Part shown: piece by piece, positions 27,116-37,423 of the stretch
Layout: each line of letters starts with the position of its first letter
Numbering within the stretch: the first letter of the stretch is position 1
Assembly (NCBI RefSeq): GCF_024346875.1
Contig: NZ_AP024871.1
Span: forward strand, 558,001-622,000
DNA length: 64,000 nt
Direction: 5' to 3'
Origin: Vibrio gallicus
GTDB lineage: Bacteria; Pseudomonadota; Gammaproteobacteria; Enterobacterales; Vibrionaceae
The notes under the pieces: model-generated
Seen by the model: only the letters and a program-made list of their open reading frames with translations
Told to the model about the DNA's origin: nothing
The model's database searches: none
Program-made: the position numbers and the translations under genes

Positions 27116-27146
27116 GGGGGGCAAGTATACATAGAATCCGCTTCAT

Positions 27147-27372
27147 TAATTTCTTCCTTGGTGAGTGTCTTAATCCTATTAAAAGGATAATGGGCTGTGG
27201 AGGAAATGCAAAGTATCGAAGGGAATTATGGGAATATGAACTCGATGTAGGTATGTAATTGGGGGAGTGTATTGATGTTACCCTTACTCAAGCTGTATGT
27301 GAGTGGGGATAACCCGGAAAGGAAAATTGCTCTCCGGGGTAACTTGGTGGGATAAAAATCCGTAGAGGTTTT
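27147..27372. other. Upstream region of the split lipoprotein gene and 3' flank of lipA
   Basis: These 226 bp hold the ribosome-binding site (27150-27157) and presumably the promoter of the interrupted gene. A CCCGGA/TCCGGG stem lies near 27317-27340. A hairpin around the lipA stop codon (GAGGT/ACCTC) lacks a good T-tract. No credible gene is seen. Confidence 0.35.
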
Positions 27373-28338
27373 CTATTTTACCTCTTCACCTTTGGCTTGC
27401 AGGTCGGCATGGTATGAAGAGCGTACAAATGGGCCACACGCAGCATGGGTGAAACCAAGCTCTAGTGCTACCTCTTTTATCTCATCAAACTCAGCTGGTG
27501 GCACGTAACGCTCCACAGGAAGGTGATGACGACTTGGAGCAAGATATTGGCCTAGGGTTAGCATAGTAACGCCATGTGCGCGCAGGTCTTTTAGGACCTC
27601 AATAATCTCTTCTTTAGTTTCACCTAATCCCATCATTAAGCCGGATTTAGTCGGAACATCTGGGTGTTGTTGTTTGAACTTCTGAAGTAGCTCTAGAGAC
27701 CATTTATAGTTAGCACCAGGACGAACCTTGCGATATAGGCGAGGTGCGGTCTCTAGGTTGTGGTTAAACACATCCGGTGGGGTCACTTTAAGCTCTTCTA
27801 GTGCTTTATCCATACGGCCACGGAAGTCCGGTACTAGAGTTTCTATCTTAATGTTAGGGCTGAGTTTTCGGATTTCGGCATTACAATCAGCGAAGTGTTT
27901 AGCACCACCGTCGCGCAGATCATCGCGGTCAACAGAGGTGATAACGACATACTTGAGTTTCATGTCCTGGATAGTTTTAGCAAGCTTTTGAGGCTCTTCT
28001 GCCTCTGGAGTCAGCGGACGTCCATGGGCAACATCACAGAAAGGGCAGCGGCGAGTACAGATAGCACCAAGGATCATGAAGGTTGCCGTACCATGATTGA
28101 AGCATTCAGCAAGGTTAGGGCACGATGCCTCTTCACAAACCGAGTGCAGATCATTTTTACGCATCGCAGATTTAATGTCTTGGATACGTTGGCTATCAGC
28201 TGGTAATTTGATCTTCATCCAGTCGGGCTTACGTAGTACTTCTTTTCGCTCTACTGGTACGGTTTTAGTCGGTATTAGCGCCATTTTATCCGCATCGCGG
28301 TATTTAACGCCTTTTTCCATTTGAATTGGTTTACTCAT
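27373..28338 (-). CDS. lipA: Lipoyl synthase
   Basis: Radical SAM enzyme (321 aa) that inserts two sulfurs into octanoyl groups on lipoyl domains. The auxiliary-cluster motif has Cys68, Cys73 and Cys79 ([12 protein letters not shown]), and the radical SAM motif has Cys94, Cys98 and Cys101 (CTRRCPFC). The C-terminal RSSYHAD serine that ligates the auxiliary cluster is present. Its start overlaps the end of lipB by 8 nt, so the pathway enzymes are coupled. Confidence 0.98.
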   Translation of the reverse strand: MSKPIQMEKGVKYRDADKMALIPTKTVPVERKEVLRKPDWMKIKLPADSQRIQDIKSAMRKNDLHSVCEEASCPNLAECFNHGTATFMILGAICTRRCPFCDVAHGRPLTPEAEEPQKLAKTIQDMKLKYVVITSVDRDDLRDGGAKHFADCNAEIRKLSPNIKIETLVPDFRGRMDKALEELKVTPPDVFNHNLETAPRLYRKVRPGANYKWSLELLQKFKQQHPDVPTKSGLMMGLGETKEEIIEVLKDLRAHGVTMLTLGQYLAPSRHHLPVERYVPPAEFDEIKEVALELGFTHAACGPFVRSSYHADLQAKGEEVK

Positions 28339-28996
28339 AGCTTTCTGTCGTTTCTGTTGTGTTGGAATAACCTAGTAGCTGGGTAAGATGTGTTACTAGA
28401 CGCTGTTCTAATCCTGTTCTTTGTTCTGGGGTTGTATAGTCGGAAACTTGTGCCATTTCCATGCCTGCGTAGCCACAGGGATTAATGCGTAGGAAAGGGG
28501 CTAGGTCCATATCGATATTGAGGGCCAAACCATGAAAGGAGCAGCCCTTTCTTATTCTTAGGCCTAATGAACAAATTTTCTTATCATTCACATATACACC
28601 AGGAGCATCAGGCTTGGCTGTTGAGGGTATATTTAGGTCAGCTAAGGTTTGGATAATCAGGTTTTCGATATGAGTCACTAATTCTCGAACGCCAATGCCT
28701 TTTCGGCGTAAGTTAATTAGGAAGTAGACCACCATTTGTCCAGGACCATGATAGGTTACTTGGCCCCCTCGATCGCTCTGAACCACTGGAATATCACCAG
28801 CATTAAGTACATGTTCAGCTTTACCTGCTTGGCCTTGAGTAAAGACAGGATTGTGTTCAACGATCCAGATTTGATCGATGCTGTTTTGATCCCGCTGGTC
28901 GGTAAACTTGTGCATTTCTTGCCACACAGGAAGATAATCTTGGCGTCCAAGATATTTAATCTCTAGTTTATGGCTAAGGTCGATTGGACTAGGCAA
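28331..28996 (-). CDS. lipB: Octanoyltransferase
   Basis: Transfers octanoate from acyl carrier protein to lipoyl domains, the step before LipA. From the TTG at 28996 the protein is 221 aa. That start has AAGGAAG upstream and fits the family N-terminus; a GTG at 29035 would add 13 residues without a ribosome-binding site. The catalytic pair is Lys140 ([10 protein letters not shown]) and Cys174 ([11 protein letters not shown]). The [12 protein letters not shown] motif is also present. Confidence 0.94.
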   Translation of the reverse strand: MPSPIDLSHKLEIKYLGRQDYLPVWQEMHKFTDQRDQNSIDQIWIVEHNPVFTQGQAGKAEHVLNAGDIPVVQSDRGGQVTYHGPGQMVVYFLINLRRKGIGVRELVTHIENLIIQTLADLNIPSTAKPDAPGVYVNDKKICSLGLRIRKGCSFHGLALNIDMDLAPFLRINPCGYAGMEMAQVSDYTTPEQRTGLEQRLVTHLTQLLGYSNTTETTESYE

Positions 28997-29096
28997 TTCG
29001 GTGCTTCCTTGAATTAACTGTGTCGGTCGAAGCACGCTACCAGTATCAGCATCATTTTCATAGCAAAAAAAACCGCTTTTTATACATTAGTCATAC

Positions 29097-29125
29097 AAAA
29101 GGGGTGTTTAAAAACACCCCTTTTT
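29097..29125 (-). terminator. Terminator after ybeD
   Basis: On the minus strand AAAAGGGGTGTTT pairs with AAACACCCCTTTT around a very short loop, with a T-run at the 3' side. It separates ybeD from lipB. Confidence 0.8.
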
Positions 29126-29151
29126 CTATCAACACCGATTATCAACTTAGA

Positions 29152-29421
29152 TCAAAGAACCATGCGGACAATTTCTATCTCGCCCAGCTCTTTATATAGG
29201 CTTTCAACTTGCTCAATAGAGGTTGCTGTAATCGTTACTGATACCGCGTTGTATGTACCCTTACCACTCGGTTTAATTTTCGGGCTATAGTTGCCAGGAG
29301 CATGGCGTTGGATGACTTCTAATACCAAATCAGGCAGCTCTGGTTTAGCGTAACCCATAACTTTATAAGTAAATTGACATGGGAACTCTAACAGGTCTTT
29401 AAGTTTTGGCTGCTCTTGCAT
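29152..29421 (-). CDS. ybeD: YbeD family protein (DUF493/UPF0250)
   Basis: Small soluble protein (89 aa) with an ACT-like fold; function not established. It has the family stretches [16 protein letters not shown] near residue 11 and [33 protein letters not shown] at the C-terminus. The position between dacA and lipB is conserved from E. coli to Vibrio. Confidence 0.92.
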   Translation of the reverse strand: MQEQPKLKDLLEFPCQFTYKVMGYAKPELPDLVLEVIQRHAPGNYSPKIKPSGKGTYNAVSVTITATSIEQVESLYKELGEIEIVRMVL

Positions 29422-29540
29422 GCTTGTTACTCCAAATGGAAATATTAAATAGGGCTGCTTAATAGGCCAATATTACTGCGAATATAAGCAACACTCAAGG
29501 TGAGGTCACATAAGTGAAATTTCAAGGGACTAGATGTAAA

Positions 29541-29562
29541 AGAAGCCGCATTAGCGGCTTCT
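29541..29562 (-). terminator. Terminator after dacA
   Basis: On the minus strand AGAAGCCGC/GCGGCTTCT with a TAAT loop is followed by TTTT. Confidence 0.75.
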
Positions 29563-29589
29563 AAAATAGATATCAAAGACTTAATTCAA

Positions 29590-30768
29590 TTAGAACCAGC
29601 TTTTGAACAGCAGAACAATGTAGTCCATCATGCGGCTAAAAATGCCACCTTCATCAACATTTTCTAGAGCAAGTAGAGGATATTGTGCAATATCTTCACC
29701 ATTTACTTGGTAGAAGACACGGCCAACTACATCACCTTGTTTGATTGGTGCTTTTAGCTCTTTATCTAGTACAAAGCTAGCTTGTAGATCTTTAGCTACG
29801 CCACGCGGTAGGGTAACGTAAGTGTCTTCAGCTAAGCCAAGTTTGATAGTGTCTTGGCTGCCCATCCAGATTTTCTCTTCTGCAAATACGTCACCTTTTT
29901 TATGTGGTGCGACTGTTTCAAAGAAACGGAAGCCATAGTTAAGTAGCTTTTTACTTTCAGCTTTACGAGCATTTGAGCTATTGGTACCCATAACTACAGA
30001 GACAAGGCGCATTTGGCCTTCTGTACCTGAGCTAACTAGGCTATAACCAGCTTTGCTAGTGTGTCCTGTTTTCATACCATCAACATGCATGCTTTTATCC
30101 CAAAGCAGACCGTTACGGTTGTATTGAGTAATGCCGTTATAGGTGAATTTTTTCAGACCGTAAATCTTATACTCGTCAGGAACATCACGGATGATAGCTT
30201 TAGCAAGTAAGGCGAGATCATAAGGTGTTGAGTAGAGGTCATCATTATCTAGGCCGTGAACGTTCGCATAGTGGGTATTCTTCATACCTAGTGATTTTGC
30301 CCATCCGTTCATAAGATCAACGAATGCATCGGTAGAGCCCGCAACATGTTCAGCCATAGCGACACATGCGTCATTACCTGATTGGATGATGATACCGTGG
30401 TTTAGCTGATCAACGGTAACCGTTGTACCTACTTCGATAAACATCTTAGATGAATCTGGGAAATTTTTTGCCCAAGCATTTTTACTTACAACAACTTCGT
30501 CGTCTTTGGAGATGTTGCCACGCTTTAGCTCTTGGCCGATAACATAGCTTGTCATCATTTTGGTTAGGCTCGCCGGGTGCAACTTGGTATTCATCTCTTT
30601 TTGCGCGAGAATCTTGCCTGAGTTGTAGTCCATTAGCACATATCCTTTAGCCGCAATTTGCGGTGGATCTGGCATCACGATAGGCGCTGCGTGAGCAACG
30701 GTAGACAGTGTCATCGTCGCGAGGGCTGCAGCAACAATAGACTTGATTGTAAGGGTAACTCTTTTCAT
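29590..30768 (-). CDS. dacA: D-alanyl-D-alanine carboxypeptidase (PBP5/6 type)
   Basis: Trims the terminal D-Ala from peptidoglycan pentapeptides and helps maintain cell shape. The 392-residue protein has a cleavable signal peptide (about 1-27, ending VAHAAP). The active-site motifs are Ser67-Lys70 (SLTK), Ser130-Gly131-Asn132 (SGN) and Lys233-Thr234-Gly235 (KTG). A C-terminal PBP5 domain and an amphipathic membrane-anchoring tail (MMDYIVLLFKSWF) follow. The ATG at 30768 gives a normal signal peptide; an upstream TTG at 30798 is rejected. Confidence 0.96.
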   Translation of the reverse strand: MKRVTLTIKSIVAAALATMTLSTVAHAAPIVMPDPPQIAAKGYVLMDYNSGKILAQKEMNTKLHPASLTKMMTSYVIGQELKRGNISKDDEVVVSKNAWAKNFPDSSKMFIEVGTTVTVDQLNHGIIIQSGNDACVAMAEHVAGSTDAFVDLMNGWAKSLGMKNTHYANVHGLDNDDLYSTPYDLALLAKAIIRDVPDEYKIYGLKKFTYNGITQYNRNGLLWDKSMHVDGMKTGHTSKAGYSLVSSGTEGQMRLVSVVMGTNSSNARKAESKKLLNYGFRFFETVAPHKKGDVFAEEKIWMGSQDTIKLGLAEDTYVTLPRGVAKDLQASFVLDKELKAPIKQGDVVGRVFYQVNGEDIAQYPLLALENVDEGGIFSRMMDYIVLLFKSWF

Positions 30769-30888
30769 TTTTTGCTTAATGTCCAAACGTGAAGGCAAAA
30801 CTGACTGTATAGTAGCAGAAATAGTGATCTAAGCCACATTTAAAGCCACTAATCTTATTATCAGGTTGACCTGTTATTTATTTAAGAA

Positions 30889-31668
30889 TTATTGAGCCTT
30901 GTGCTTTTTGATAAAAGCCGAAGTAAATCCATCCTGTTTCAGTTTCTTTAGTACGTCTTGGGCAGTACCTACTTTAGAAATCGGTCCAACAAAAATACGA
31001 TTAGTTTTATCTTTTGATTCAACATAGCTTGGTTGTTGGTACGTTTTCTTTAGTTTATCAGCCAGTTTTTTAGAGTTGTCCGCATTACTTAGACTTGCTA
31101 CCTGAATGACAAACTTAGGGTGGGCATTATCCTTGGCAGTATTGTTGTTAGGCACATTAATATGTTCAACCTCGACATTCGCCACTCCAGTTTTAATAAC
31201 CCCTAGTTTAGACGCAGCCGCATAACTTAGGTCAATAATCCTTCCTTCATGGAATGGACCACGGTCATTGACGCGCACTATAGCTGTCTTGCCGTTGTCA
31301 AGATTAGTGACCTTTACATAGCTTGGAATAGGTAAGGTTTTATGGGCTGCACTCATTGAGTACATATCATAGGTTTCACCATTTGAGGTGAGGTGCCCAT
31401 GGAATTTTTTACCATACCAAGACGCTTTGCCTTTTTGTTTAAACCCCACGGGATTATCTATCACAGAATAGGACTTACCTCGTACTGTGTAATCTTTGTT
31501 TCCACCTAGGCTGTATGGTTCGTAGCGTGGAGTTGCATCTTCGATATGGCCTAATGTGATAGGCGCATCCGGTGCAATGTCTTGATCGATAGCATAGCGT
31601 TTGCTATCAGAGCAACCTACAAGCAACAAGGTAAATAAACCGGCGATAATAAAAGATGTTTTGTTCAT
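30889..31668 (-). CDS. rlpA: RlpA-like septal ring lytic lipoprotein with SPOR domain
   Basis: Outer-membrane lipoprotein (259 aa). The lipobox LLVGC places the acylated cysteine at residue 19. A double-psi beta-barrel RlpA domain (GKASWYGKKFHGHLTSNGE to VNDRGPFHEGRIIDLSYAAA, about 80-165) is followed by a C-terminal SPOR domain that binds denuded glycan strands at division sites. The first base of its ATG is the last base of the rodA stop codon. In Pseudomonas the homologue is a lytic transglycosylase; activity here is inferred. Confidence 0.93.
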   Translation of the reverse strand: MNKTSFIIAGLFTLLLVGCSDSKRYAIDQDIAPDAPITLGHIEDATPRYEPYSLGGNKDYTVRGKSYSVIDNPVGFKQKGKASWYGKKFHGHLTSNGETYDMYSMSAAHKTLPIPSYVKVTNLDNGKTAIVRVNDRGPFHEGRIIDLSYAAASKLGVIKTGVANVEVEHINVPNNNTAKDNAHPKFVIQVASLSNADNSKKLADKLKKTYQQPSYVESKDKTNRIFVGPISKVGTAQDVLKKLKQDGFTSAFIKKHKAQ

Positions 31669-32789
31669 TAAGTTGCCCTTGAAAGCATTTTTCTGTGAGT
31701 TTGTATGGACATTAAAATACCAAATCCAGCCAGTAGCGTTACCATAGAGGTACCGCCGTAACTGACTAATGGTAGCGGGACACCTACTACAGGCAGGATG
31801 CCACTTACCATGCCGATATTAACAAATACATAAACGAAGAAGCTGAGTACAATACTACCTGCCATCATGCGCCCAAATGCGGTTTGAGCTTGACCTGCGA
31901 GATAGAGGCCTCGACCTATAATAAAGAGATAAATTGCCAGCAGCGCTAATACCCCAATCATGCCCCATTCTTCAGCGATCACTGCAAAGATAAAGTCAGT
32001 ATGTCGCTCAGGAACGAATTCAAGCTGAGATTGTGTTCCTTGAAGCCAACCTTTGCCGAATAAGCCACCGGAACCTATGGCGATTTTACTTTGGATAATG
32101 TGATAACCGGCGCCAAGGGGATCAGACTCAGGGTTAAATAGGGTACGCACTCGAACTTTCTGATATTCACGCATCAAAAAGAACCATAATATAGGAATAA
32201 AAGCGCCGATAGATATGGCTGCGGTAGCTATGTACTTCCAACTAATTCCAGCAAGGAATATGACGAAAATACCGGATGCAGCAATCAGGATAGAGGTGCC
32301 TAAATCGGGTTGTTTGGCGATAAGTATTGTAGGAAGTATCACCAGTAGCAATGATGTGACCAATACCCTAAAGGTTGGGGGGAGTGCTCGGTTACCTATG
32401 TAGCGAGCCACCATAAGTGGTACGGCTAATTTCATTAATTCTGAAGGCTGAAAACGAACAAACCCGAGGTTTAGCCAGCGTTGTGCACCTTTAGATGCCT
32501 CACCAAACACTAATACCCCAAGTAAAAGGATTAGTCCTCCAGTAAACAAGAGCGGGGCAAGGGTTTCATAGGTTCGCGGGGTTAACTGAGCAAGGATAAC
32601 CATTACACAAAAAGAGAGCAGCATACGAGCCATCTGCTTTTCCATCATCACCATGCTCATACCACTGGCGCTATACATTATTAACAGAGCGAACCCCATT
32701 AATACCAGAATACCGAGGATCAGAGGTAAGTCTAAGTGCATACGCTCAAACAGAGAACGGTTTTTACCTGTGGCTGGGTCGAGTTTCAT
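31668..32789 (-). CDS. rodA: Rod-shape peptidoglycan polymerase RodA
   Basis: SEDS-family glycosyltransferase (373 aa) that polymerises glycan strands for elongation together with PBP2. It has about ten membrane helices and the SEDS stretches [10 protein letters not shown] (with the catalytic-region Asp) and [28 protein letters not shown] near the C-terminus. It overlaps the stop codon of mrdA (ATGA), so the two partners are translationally coupled. Confidence 0.97.
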   Translation of the reverse strand: MKLDPATGKNRSLFERMHLDLPLILGILVLMGFALLIMYSASGMSMVMMEKQMARMLLSFCVMVILAQLTPRTYETLAPLLFTGGLILLLGVLVFGEASKGAQRWLNLGFVRFQPSELMKLAVPLMVARYIGNRALPPTFRVLVTSLLLVILPTILIAKQPDLGTSILIAASGIFVIFLAGISWKYIATAAISIGAFIPILWFFLMREYQKVRVRTLFNPESDPLGAGYHIIQSKIAIGSGGLFGKGWLQGTQSQLEFVPERHTDFIFAVIAEEWGMIGVLALLAIYLFIIGRGLYLAGQAQTAFGRMMAGSIVLSFFVYVFVNIGMVSGILPVVGVPLPLVSYGGTSMVTLLAGFGILMSIQTHRKMLSRAT

Positions 32790-34681
32790 TTATCAGACTC
32801 AATATAATCGTAGTGATGATCGAGTAGTACATGGTCAAAGATCTTGCGAGCTAAAGGTGCGCCGTGGCTTGAACCACCGCCTGCATTTTCAAGTACTATG
32901 GTAGTGATAACCTTAGGGTTATCGAATGGTGCATAGGCAGTATAGAGAGCATGGTCACGTAAGTGCTCTGCGATTTCATTTGCATCGTATTTTTGGTTCT
33001 CGCCAAGGCCAAATACCTGAGCGGTACCGGACTTGCCTGCACTTTTGTATTTAGCACCATAGAATGAATGTCGAGCGGTTCCGCGTTTCCCTTGGTTAAC
33101 TAAATACATACCTCGCTTTGCCATATCCCAGAACTTCTGTGGTACCCCGGCGATAGGCGGGAATGTATCAACTGGAATTTTTTCCGTCTTATCACCTTGA
33201 TCTGTATGGTGGATCTTGGCAAGTAACAGTCGCGGTGACATTACTTTACCATTGTTAACTAGCACTGATGTGGCTTTCGCTATCTGGATTGGGGTTGCAG
33301 TCCAGTAGCCTTGTCCAATCCCTACAGGAATGGTATCGCCCTTGTACCAAGGCGTTTTATGGCGAGACATCTTCCAATCTCGTGTCGGCATATTGGCTTT
33401 GCTTTCTTCAAAAAGATCAATGCCAGAGTAATCACCAAAACCAAAGCGTTGCATCCAGCTAGACAGTCGATCAATACCGAGATCATAAGCGATTTGATAG
33501 AAGAAAGTATCCACTGACTCTTCAAGGGCTTTTTCAATATTTACCACACCATGTCCCCAACGTAACCAGTCACGGAAAGGGCGAGTGTTAGAATTTGGAA
33601 TACGCCAGTAGCCAGGATCATTACGTGTTGTTTGGGCCGTAATCACTTTTTCTTGCAGCGCGGCTACAGTAATAAAGGGCTTCACTGTCGAGGCTGGAGG
33701 GTAAATGCCTAAAGTAGCTCTATTTACTAGCGGTCTATCTTTGTTATTTAGCAGAGCACGGTATGCTTTGCCTGAGATGCCGTGTACAAAAGCATTCGGG
33801 TCATAGCTTGGGCTTGAAACCATAGCTAATACGCCGTCAGTTTTTGGGTCTAAAACAACGGCACTACCGCGGCGATGACCAAGCAGTTTGTATAGATAGT
33901 TTTGTAGGTTGATATCAATATTTAACACAATATCATCCCCCGGCACCGGCGGCTGATACTTCAGGGTTCGTATAATACGCCCACGGCTATTGACCTCAAC
34001 CTCTTGATAGCCAGGCTTTCCGTGTAATACATCTTCATAATAACGCTCAATCCCTAGCTTACCGATATCATTCGTGGCTTTATAATCTTGGGCTTTTTCT
34101 TCTCGGATAAGCCTGCTCATGTCTCTATCATTGATTCGAGAAACATACCCCAGTACGTGGGTTAATACTTCGCCATAAGGATAGTAGCGCTTGAGTGTCG
34201 CGTTGACTTCTACCCCCGGGAACTCATATTGATGCACCGAAAACTTAGCGACCTCTTGTTCGGTCATTTGGGTCATTAACGGAATAGATTTAAAGCGGTG
34301 AGTGCGCTTACGTTCGCGTTGAAAAGTGGCAACTTGGTCATCATCAATGCTAAGAATCTTACGCAATGATGCTAGGGTATCGTCTATGCTTGCAACTTTT
34401 TCTGGGGTGATTTCAAGGCTAAATACAGGACGATTATCGGCCAGCACCACGCCATTACGGTCATAGATTAGACCGCGATTTGGCGCAATAGGAACCACTT
34501 TGATACGGTTATTATTGGAACGGGTCTGGTAGTCTTGATATTGACTAACCTGAATATTATACAGGTTGCCAATCAACACACCGACTAACACTATGATTCC
34601 AACAAATGCAACAACGGCTCGACTGCGAAACAGCCGAGACTCATAGGCATGGTCTCTAAAGTGGTTGCGTCTACGTAACAT
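32786..34681 (-). CDS. mrdA: Penicillin-binding protein 2
   Basis: Elongation-specific DD-transpeptidase (631 aa). It has a single N-terminal membrane helix (about 22-44), a pedestal domain with [13 protein letters not shown], and a transpeptidase domain. Active-site motifs are Ser331-Lys334 (STVK), Ser389-Val390-Asp391 (SVD) and Lys550-Ser551-Gly552 (KSG). It sits upstream of rodA and 6 nt downstream of rlmH. Confidence 0.97.
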   Translation of the reverse strand: MLRRRNHFRDHAYESRLFRSRAVVAFVGIIVLVGVLIGNLYNIQVSQYQDYQTRSNNNRIKVVPIAPNRGLIYDRNGVVLADNRPVFSLEITPEKVASIDDTLASLRKILSIDDDQVATFQRERKRTHRFKSIPLMTQMTEQEVAKFSVHQYEFPGVEVNATLKRYYPYGEVLTHVLGYVSRINDRDMSRLIREEKAQDYKATNDIGKLGIERYYEDVLHGKPGYQEVEVNSRGRIIRTLKYQPPVPGDDIVLNIDINLQNYLYKLLGHRRGSAVVLDPKTDGVLAMVSSPSYDPNAFVHGISGKAYRALLNNKDRPLVNRATLGIYPPASTVKPFITVAALQEKVITAQTTRNDPGYWRIPNSNTRPFRDWLRWGHGVVNIEKALEESVDTFFYQIAYDLGIDRLSSWMQRFGFGDYSGIDLFEESKANMPTRDWKMSRHKTPWYKGDTIPVGIGQGYWTATPIQIAKATSVLVNNGKVMSPRLLLAKIHHTDQGDKTEKIPVDTFPPIAGVPQKFWDMAKRGMYLVNQGKRGTARHSFYGAKYKSAGKSGTAQVFGLGENQKYDANEIAEHLRDHALYTAYAPFDNPKVITTIVLENAGGGSSHGAPLARKIFDHVLLDHHYDYIESDK

Positions 34682-34687
34682 CCAGCC

Positions 34688-35158
34688 CTACTCGCGGTGG
34701 TAAGGGTGGTTGGTATTAATGCTCCAAGCGCGATAAAGGCTCTCCGCCATGACCACTCGTACTAGCGGATGTGGTAGCGTTAGTGGAGATAACGACCAGC
34801 TTTGCTCTGCGGCGGCTTTACATGCTGGGGCCAGTCCTTCTGGTCCACCGATAAGAATAGAGACATCGCGCGCATCGAGTTTCCATCGCTCTAGCTGTTG
34901 AGCCAGTTGCGGGGTATCCCAAGGCTTACCTGGGATATCTAAGGTGACGATACGATTGCCTTTTGGAACCGCGGCCAGCATGGCTTCACCTTCCTTTTGA
35001 AGAATACGAGCAATATCGGCATTCTTGCCTCGCTTTCCGGCAGCGATCTCAATCAGCTCCAGAGGCATGTCATTAGGAAAGCGGCGTTTATATTCATTAA
35101 ACCCTTCTTCAACCCATTTCGGCATTTTTGTACCGACGGCGACAAGTTGAATTTTCAC
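34688..35158 (-). CDS. rlmH: 23S rRNA (pseudouridine-1915-N3)-methyltransferase RlmH
   Basis: SPOUT methyltransferase (156 aa) that modifies pseudouridine 1915 in helix 69 of 23S rRNA. The sequence aligns end to end with E. coli RlmH, including LIGGPEGL and the C-terminal [23 protein letters not shown], which forms the trefoil-knot SAM site. The start is GTG at 35158, 3 nt after rsfS. Confidence 0.97.
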   Translation of the reverse strand: MKIQLVAVGTKMPKWVEEGFNEYKRRFPNDMPLELIEIAAGKRGKNADIARILQKEGEAMLAAVPKGNRIVTLDIPGKPWDTPQLAQQLERWKLDARDVSILIGGPEGLAPACKAAAEQSWSLSPLTLPHPLVRVVMAESLYRAWSINTNHPYHRE

Positions 35159-35161
35159 AGG

Positions 35162-35479
35162 CTAGCCCCAGAGTTTTTCAAGTTGATAAATCTCGCGGTG
35201 AGCTTCTTGCATCACATGTACCATAGTAGATCCCATATCTACGACAACCCATTCACCTTCTTGTTCCCCATCCATACCAAGAGGTTCAATACCACTATTT
35301 TTTGACTCGATAGCAATATGGTTAGCGATGGAAGCAACGTGACGTTTCGATGTACCCGTACAGATAATCATATAGTCTGTAACACTTGATTTACCGGTTA
35401 CGTCTAGGGTCACTATGTCTAGTGCTTTCATGTCGTCAGCTTTGTCAGCGAGAAACTGTTTTAGTTGTGCGCCTTGCAA
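35162..35479 (-). CDS. rsfS: Ribosome silencing factor RsfS
   Basis: Binds uL14 on the large ribosomal subunit and blocks joining of the small subunit when nutrients are scarce. The 105 residues contain the family patterns ALDIVTLDVTGKSSVTDYMIICTGTS and GEWVVVDMGSTMVHVM. It heads a run with rlmH and mrdA-rodA-rlpA. Confidence 0.96.
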   Translation of the reverse strand: MQGAQLKQFLADKADDMKALDIVTLDVTGKSSVTDYMIICTGTSKRHVASIANHIAIESKNSGIEPLGMDGEQEGEWVVVDMGSTMVHVMQEAHREIYQLEKLWG

Positions 35480-35539
35480 TGCAGGCTCCTTACTTTTGTA
35501 CTATTGATGGAAGTATATCACTAGGATGACGCTTGCGTG

Positions 35540-36574
35540 TCAAGCCTGCGTGAATGGGGTGTTTGGAAATACCTGACCTTGGCTCAAGCTAAGGGTTAAC
35601 TGCATCATTTGCGGCCATACAGGCGTGTCATAATCAGTCTTGGCTATCACTTCAATATTGGCCAGTTGTCGCCACAGTTGATACAACGAATCCATGCTAT
35701 GTCTATTTAGAGCGGCTGTATACAGTGGGCGCTTGTTGTTCCAAACTCGGTACTGATCAAACAGCTGGTGTAGACTCATTGATTGTAATGCTTTTTGATA
35801 CGTTAGGAGCGTATTAAGCTCTTTTTGTAAGGTTCTGAGCAAGATGACAGGCTCTACGCCTTCCGCTGAAAGTTGGCGTAGTATACGCTGACTGCGCTTG
35901 TTCTTGCCTGCTAGCATGGCGTCAATCCAGTGAAAGGCATTGAAGTGATTATGGCGGCTTAAAGCGGACTCTATGCGTACTAAGGTAAGCTGTCCGTCAG
36001 GATAGAGCAGCTTCAATTTTTCTAAACTTTGATTTAGCGCTAGTAGATTACCTTCATGCCATTGTGCCAGCATCTGTAGTGCTTCCGTATCAGCTTGCAG
36101 GTGTAGCGCATAGCAACGCTGCTGTACAAACTGTGGTAGCCTTTGAATATCAGGAGTAAGGCAAGAAACCCAAACGCCTTGTCCATTTAATGCTTTGAAC
36201 CACTTAGCATTTTCTTGTGCCTTGGTGAGCTTGCTGCCCACAATAATCAATAGTGTATCTGGTGTCAGTATTTCGTGAATGGCAATAAGGTTTTTGGCTA
36301 TCGCTACATTTACCCCAGACTCAGGCAGAGCCAGTTCAATCGTCTTGCGTTCACTAAATAGGCTCATAGCGTTGCATGCTTCAAATATCTCATCCCAAGG
36401 GGTTTGAGCTGAAATATCAAAACGATAGTGCTCAGTGTAGCCTTGTTGCGAAGCTGTCTTCTTTATAAGCTCACTAGATTCTTGGATAAGCAAAGGCTCT
36501 GCACCAAATAATAGATATATAGGGTGCAGTTGACGCTGTAATTGAGCTGCTAACTTGTCGGCGAAAATACGCAT
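35540..36574 (-). CDS. holA: DNA polymerase III delta subunit
   Basis: Clamp-loader subunit (344 aa) that opens the beta clamp. Recognised from the N-terminal LQRQLHPIYLLFGAEPLLIQES, the central FHWIDAMLAGKNKRSQRILRQL and the gene context between lptE and rsfS. It starts 2 nt after the lptE stop codon. The C-terminal third is the oligomerisation domain. Confidence 0.94.
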   Translation of the reverse strand: MRIFADKLAAQLQRQLHPIYLLFGAEPLLIQESSELIKKTASQQGYTEHYRFDISAQTPWDEIFEACNAMSLFSERKTIELALPESGVNVAIAKNLIAIHEILTPDTLLIIVGSKLTKAQENAKWFKALNGQGVWVSCLTPDIQRLPQFVQQRCYALHLQADTEALQMLAQWHEGNLLALNQSLEKLKLLYPDGQLTLVRIESALSRHNHFNAFHWIDAMLAGKNKRSQRILRQLSAEGVEPVILLRTLQKELNTLLTYQKALQSMSLHQLFDQYRVWNNKRPLYTAALNRHSMDSLYQLWRQLANIEVIAKTDYDTPVWPQMMQLTLSLSQGQVFPNTPFTQA

Positions 36575-36576
36575 AG

Positions 36577-37314
36577 TTATTGTGCTGCGTCTGAGTCGTC
36601 TGTCAGATTCGATTCGTCATCTGAGTTGGAACCGTCAGTTGAGCTTTGCTCTTGGCTGTCAGTGGCAGATTGTTTTTTGACGGGTGCCGGGTCATCTTTA
36701 TTATATTCAGCTTGTAGGCTTATCTGCTCTTTTCTGGCAGCCGCTTCCTGTGCTGATTGCATGACACCATCTTCATTAACTACTGGCGAGGTGTCTATCG
36801 TTTCTTGTTGATCTAATATATCAACACGAAGGCGAGCCAACTGACGAATAATTTGTCGTGAGGCTTGCTTGCGCATCTCATCTTCGATCATTTCTCGCTC
36901 TACTGATTTTGCAAGTGCGGTTAATGGGTTATCTAAGAAACTACGGTTAACCTGAGTTGTAAAAGACTTCATGCCTTGATTTGGTACCACCACACGATAG
37001 CGGACTATCATAGTCAATTCTTTTTCAGCAGCACGGCTGTTTTGGTATAACGAAAGCGTTCGCTCAGAGATGCTTTCAGACAATAGATTGAGGTTACTAA
37101 TACTTGCTGAAGGCGTCACAACGTCAATACCATTGAGGCGTAACTCTCGCTTAACTTCGCGGGTTAATTGATCGTAATCGTCAAAGCTGGTTATTGACAT
37201 CTTGCCGACTTCATCAGGAACTAGATAGTCACCACGGAAGTGGAAGCCACAGCCACTTAGAAGTGAAACTATAACCAAGGTGAGGAGAAGTCGAAGGCGA
37301 GGGATCAACGTCAC
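36577..37314 (-). CDS. lptE: LPS assembly lipoprotein LptE
   Basis: Outer-membrane lipoprotein (245 aa) that plugs the LptD barrel and helps insert LPS. The signal peptide ends in LLSGC (Cys22), and the mature protein starts with GFHFRGDYLVP, a hallmark of LptE. Compared with E. coli LptE (193 aa) it has an extra C-terminal tail of about 60 residues, rich in Asp, Ser, Gln and Glu and probably disordered. The start is GTG with GAGAG upstream. Confidence 0.92.
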   Translation of the reverse strand: MTLIPRLRLLLTLVIVSLLSGCGFHFRGDYLVPDEVGKMSITSFDDYDQLTREVKRELRLNGIDVVTPSASISNLNLLSESISERTLSLYQNSRAAEKELTMIVRYRVVVPNQGMKSFTTQVNRSFLDNPLTALAKSVEREMIEDEMRKQASRQIIRQLARLRVDILDQQETIDTSPVVNEDGVMQSAQEAAARKEQISLQAEYNKDDPAPVKKQSATDSQEQSSTDGSNSDDESNLTDDSDAAQ

Positions 37315-37385
37315 TAAATTACTCTCTTAAAAGGGGTTCGTCTTTTATTATGGCACTCTTGAATGCCCTAATAAAAAGCGAAACA

Positions 37386-37410
37386 GAGGATGACGCCGCG
37401 CGCCATCCTC
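37386..37410 (-). terminator. Possible terminator after leuS
   Basis: GAGGATG/CATCCTC stem with a GC-rich interior that can extend it. The T-tract on the minus strand is interrupted (TGTTTCGCTTTTTATT), so termination may be partial and lptE-holA could be co-transcribed with leuS. Confidence 0.5.
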
Positions 37411-37423
37411 AAATTAGCTTAGA

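Larger units (their letters stand above)
25524..27146 (-). pseudogene. Small lipoprotein gene interrupted by an ISL3-family element
   Basis: Removing the IS (25817-27107) and one 8-bp duplication restores a single minus-strand frame of 107 codons. It starts with an ATG at 27146, preceded by AAGGAAGAAATTA, and reads MKRILCILAPLFLWGC and onward, a textbook lipoprotein signal peptide with lipobox LWGC. The mature part (about 90 residues) has three further cysteines, no recognised domain, and the stretch YYTFKCKSGTQLSINK at its end. The IS splits codon 11. The 3' part stays open from an ATG at 25823 inside the IS end (99 codons), whose product would start MNLFLWGC and lack the basic N-region. Function is unknown. 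Confidence 0.8.

Noticed and set aside
27275..27355. 26-codon plus-strand frame starting MLPLLKLYVSGDNP
   Set aside because: The start has vague KaiB-like character but no ribosome-binding site, no continuation and no context. It is too short to support.
27108..27372. Possible second IS copy or composite transposon to the right of the element
   Set aside because: No second terminal repeat or transposase fragment is seen, and the duplication directly flanks a single element.
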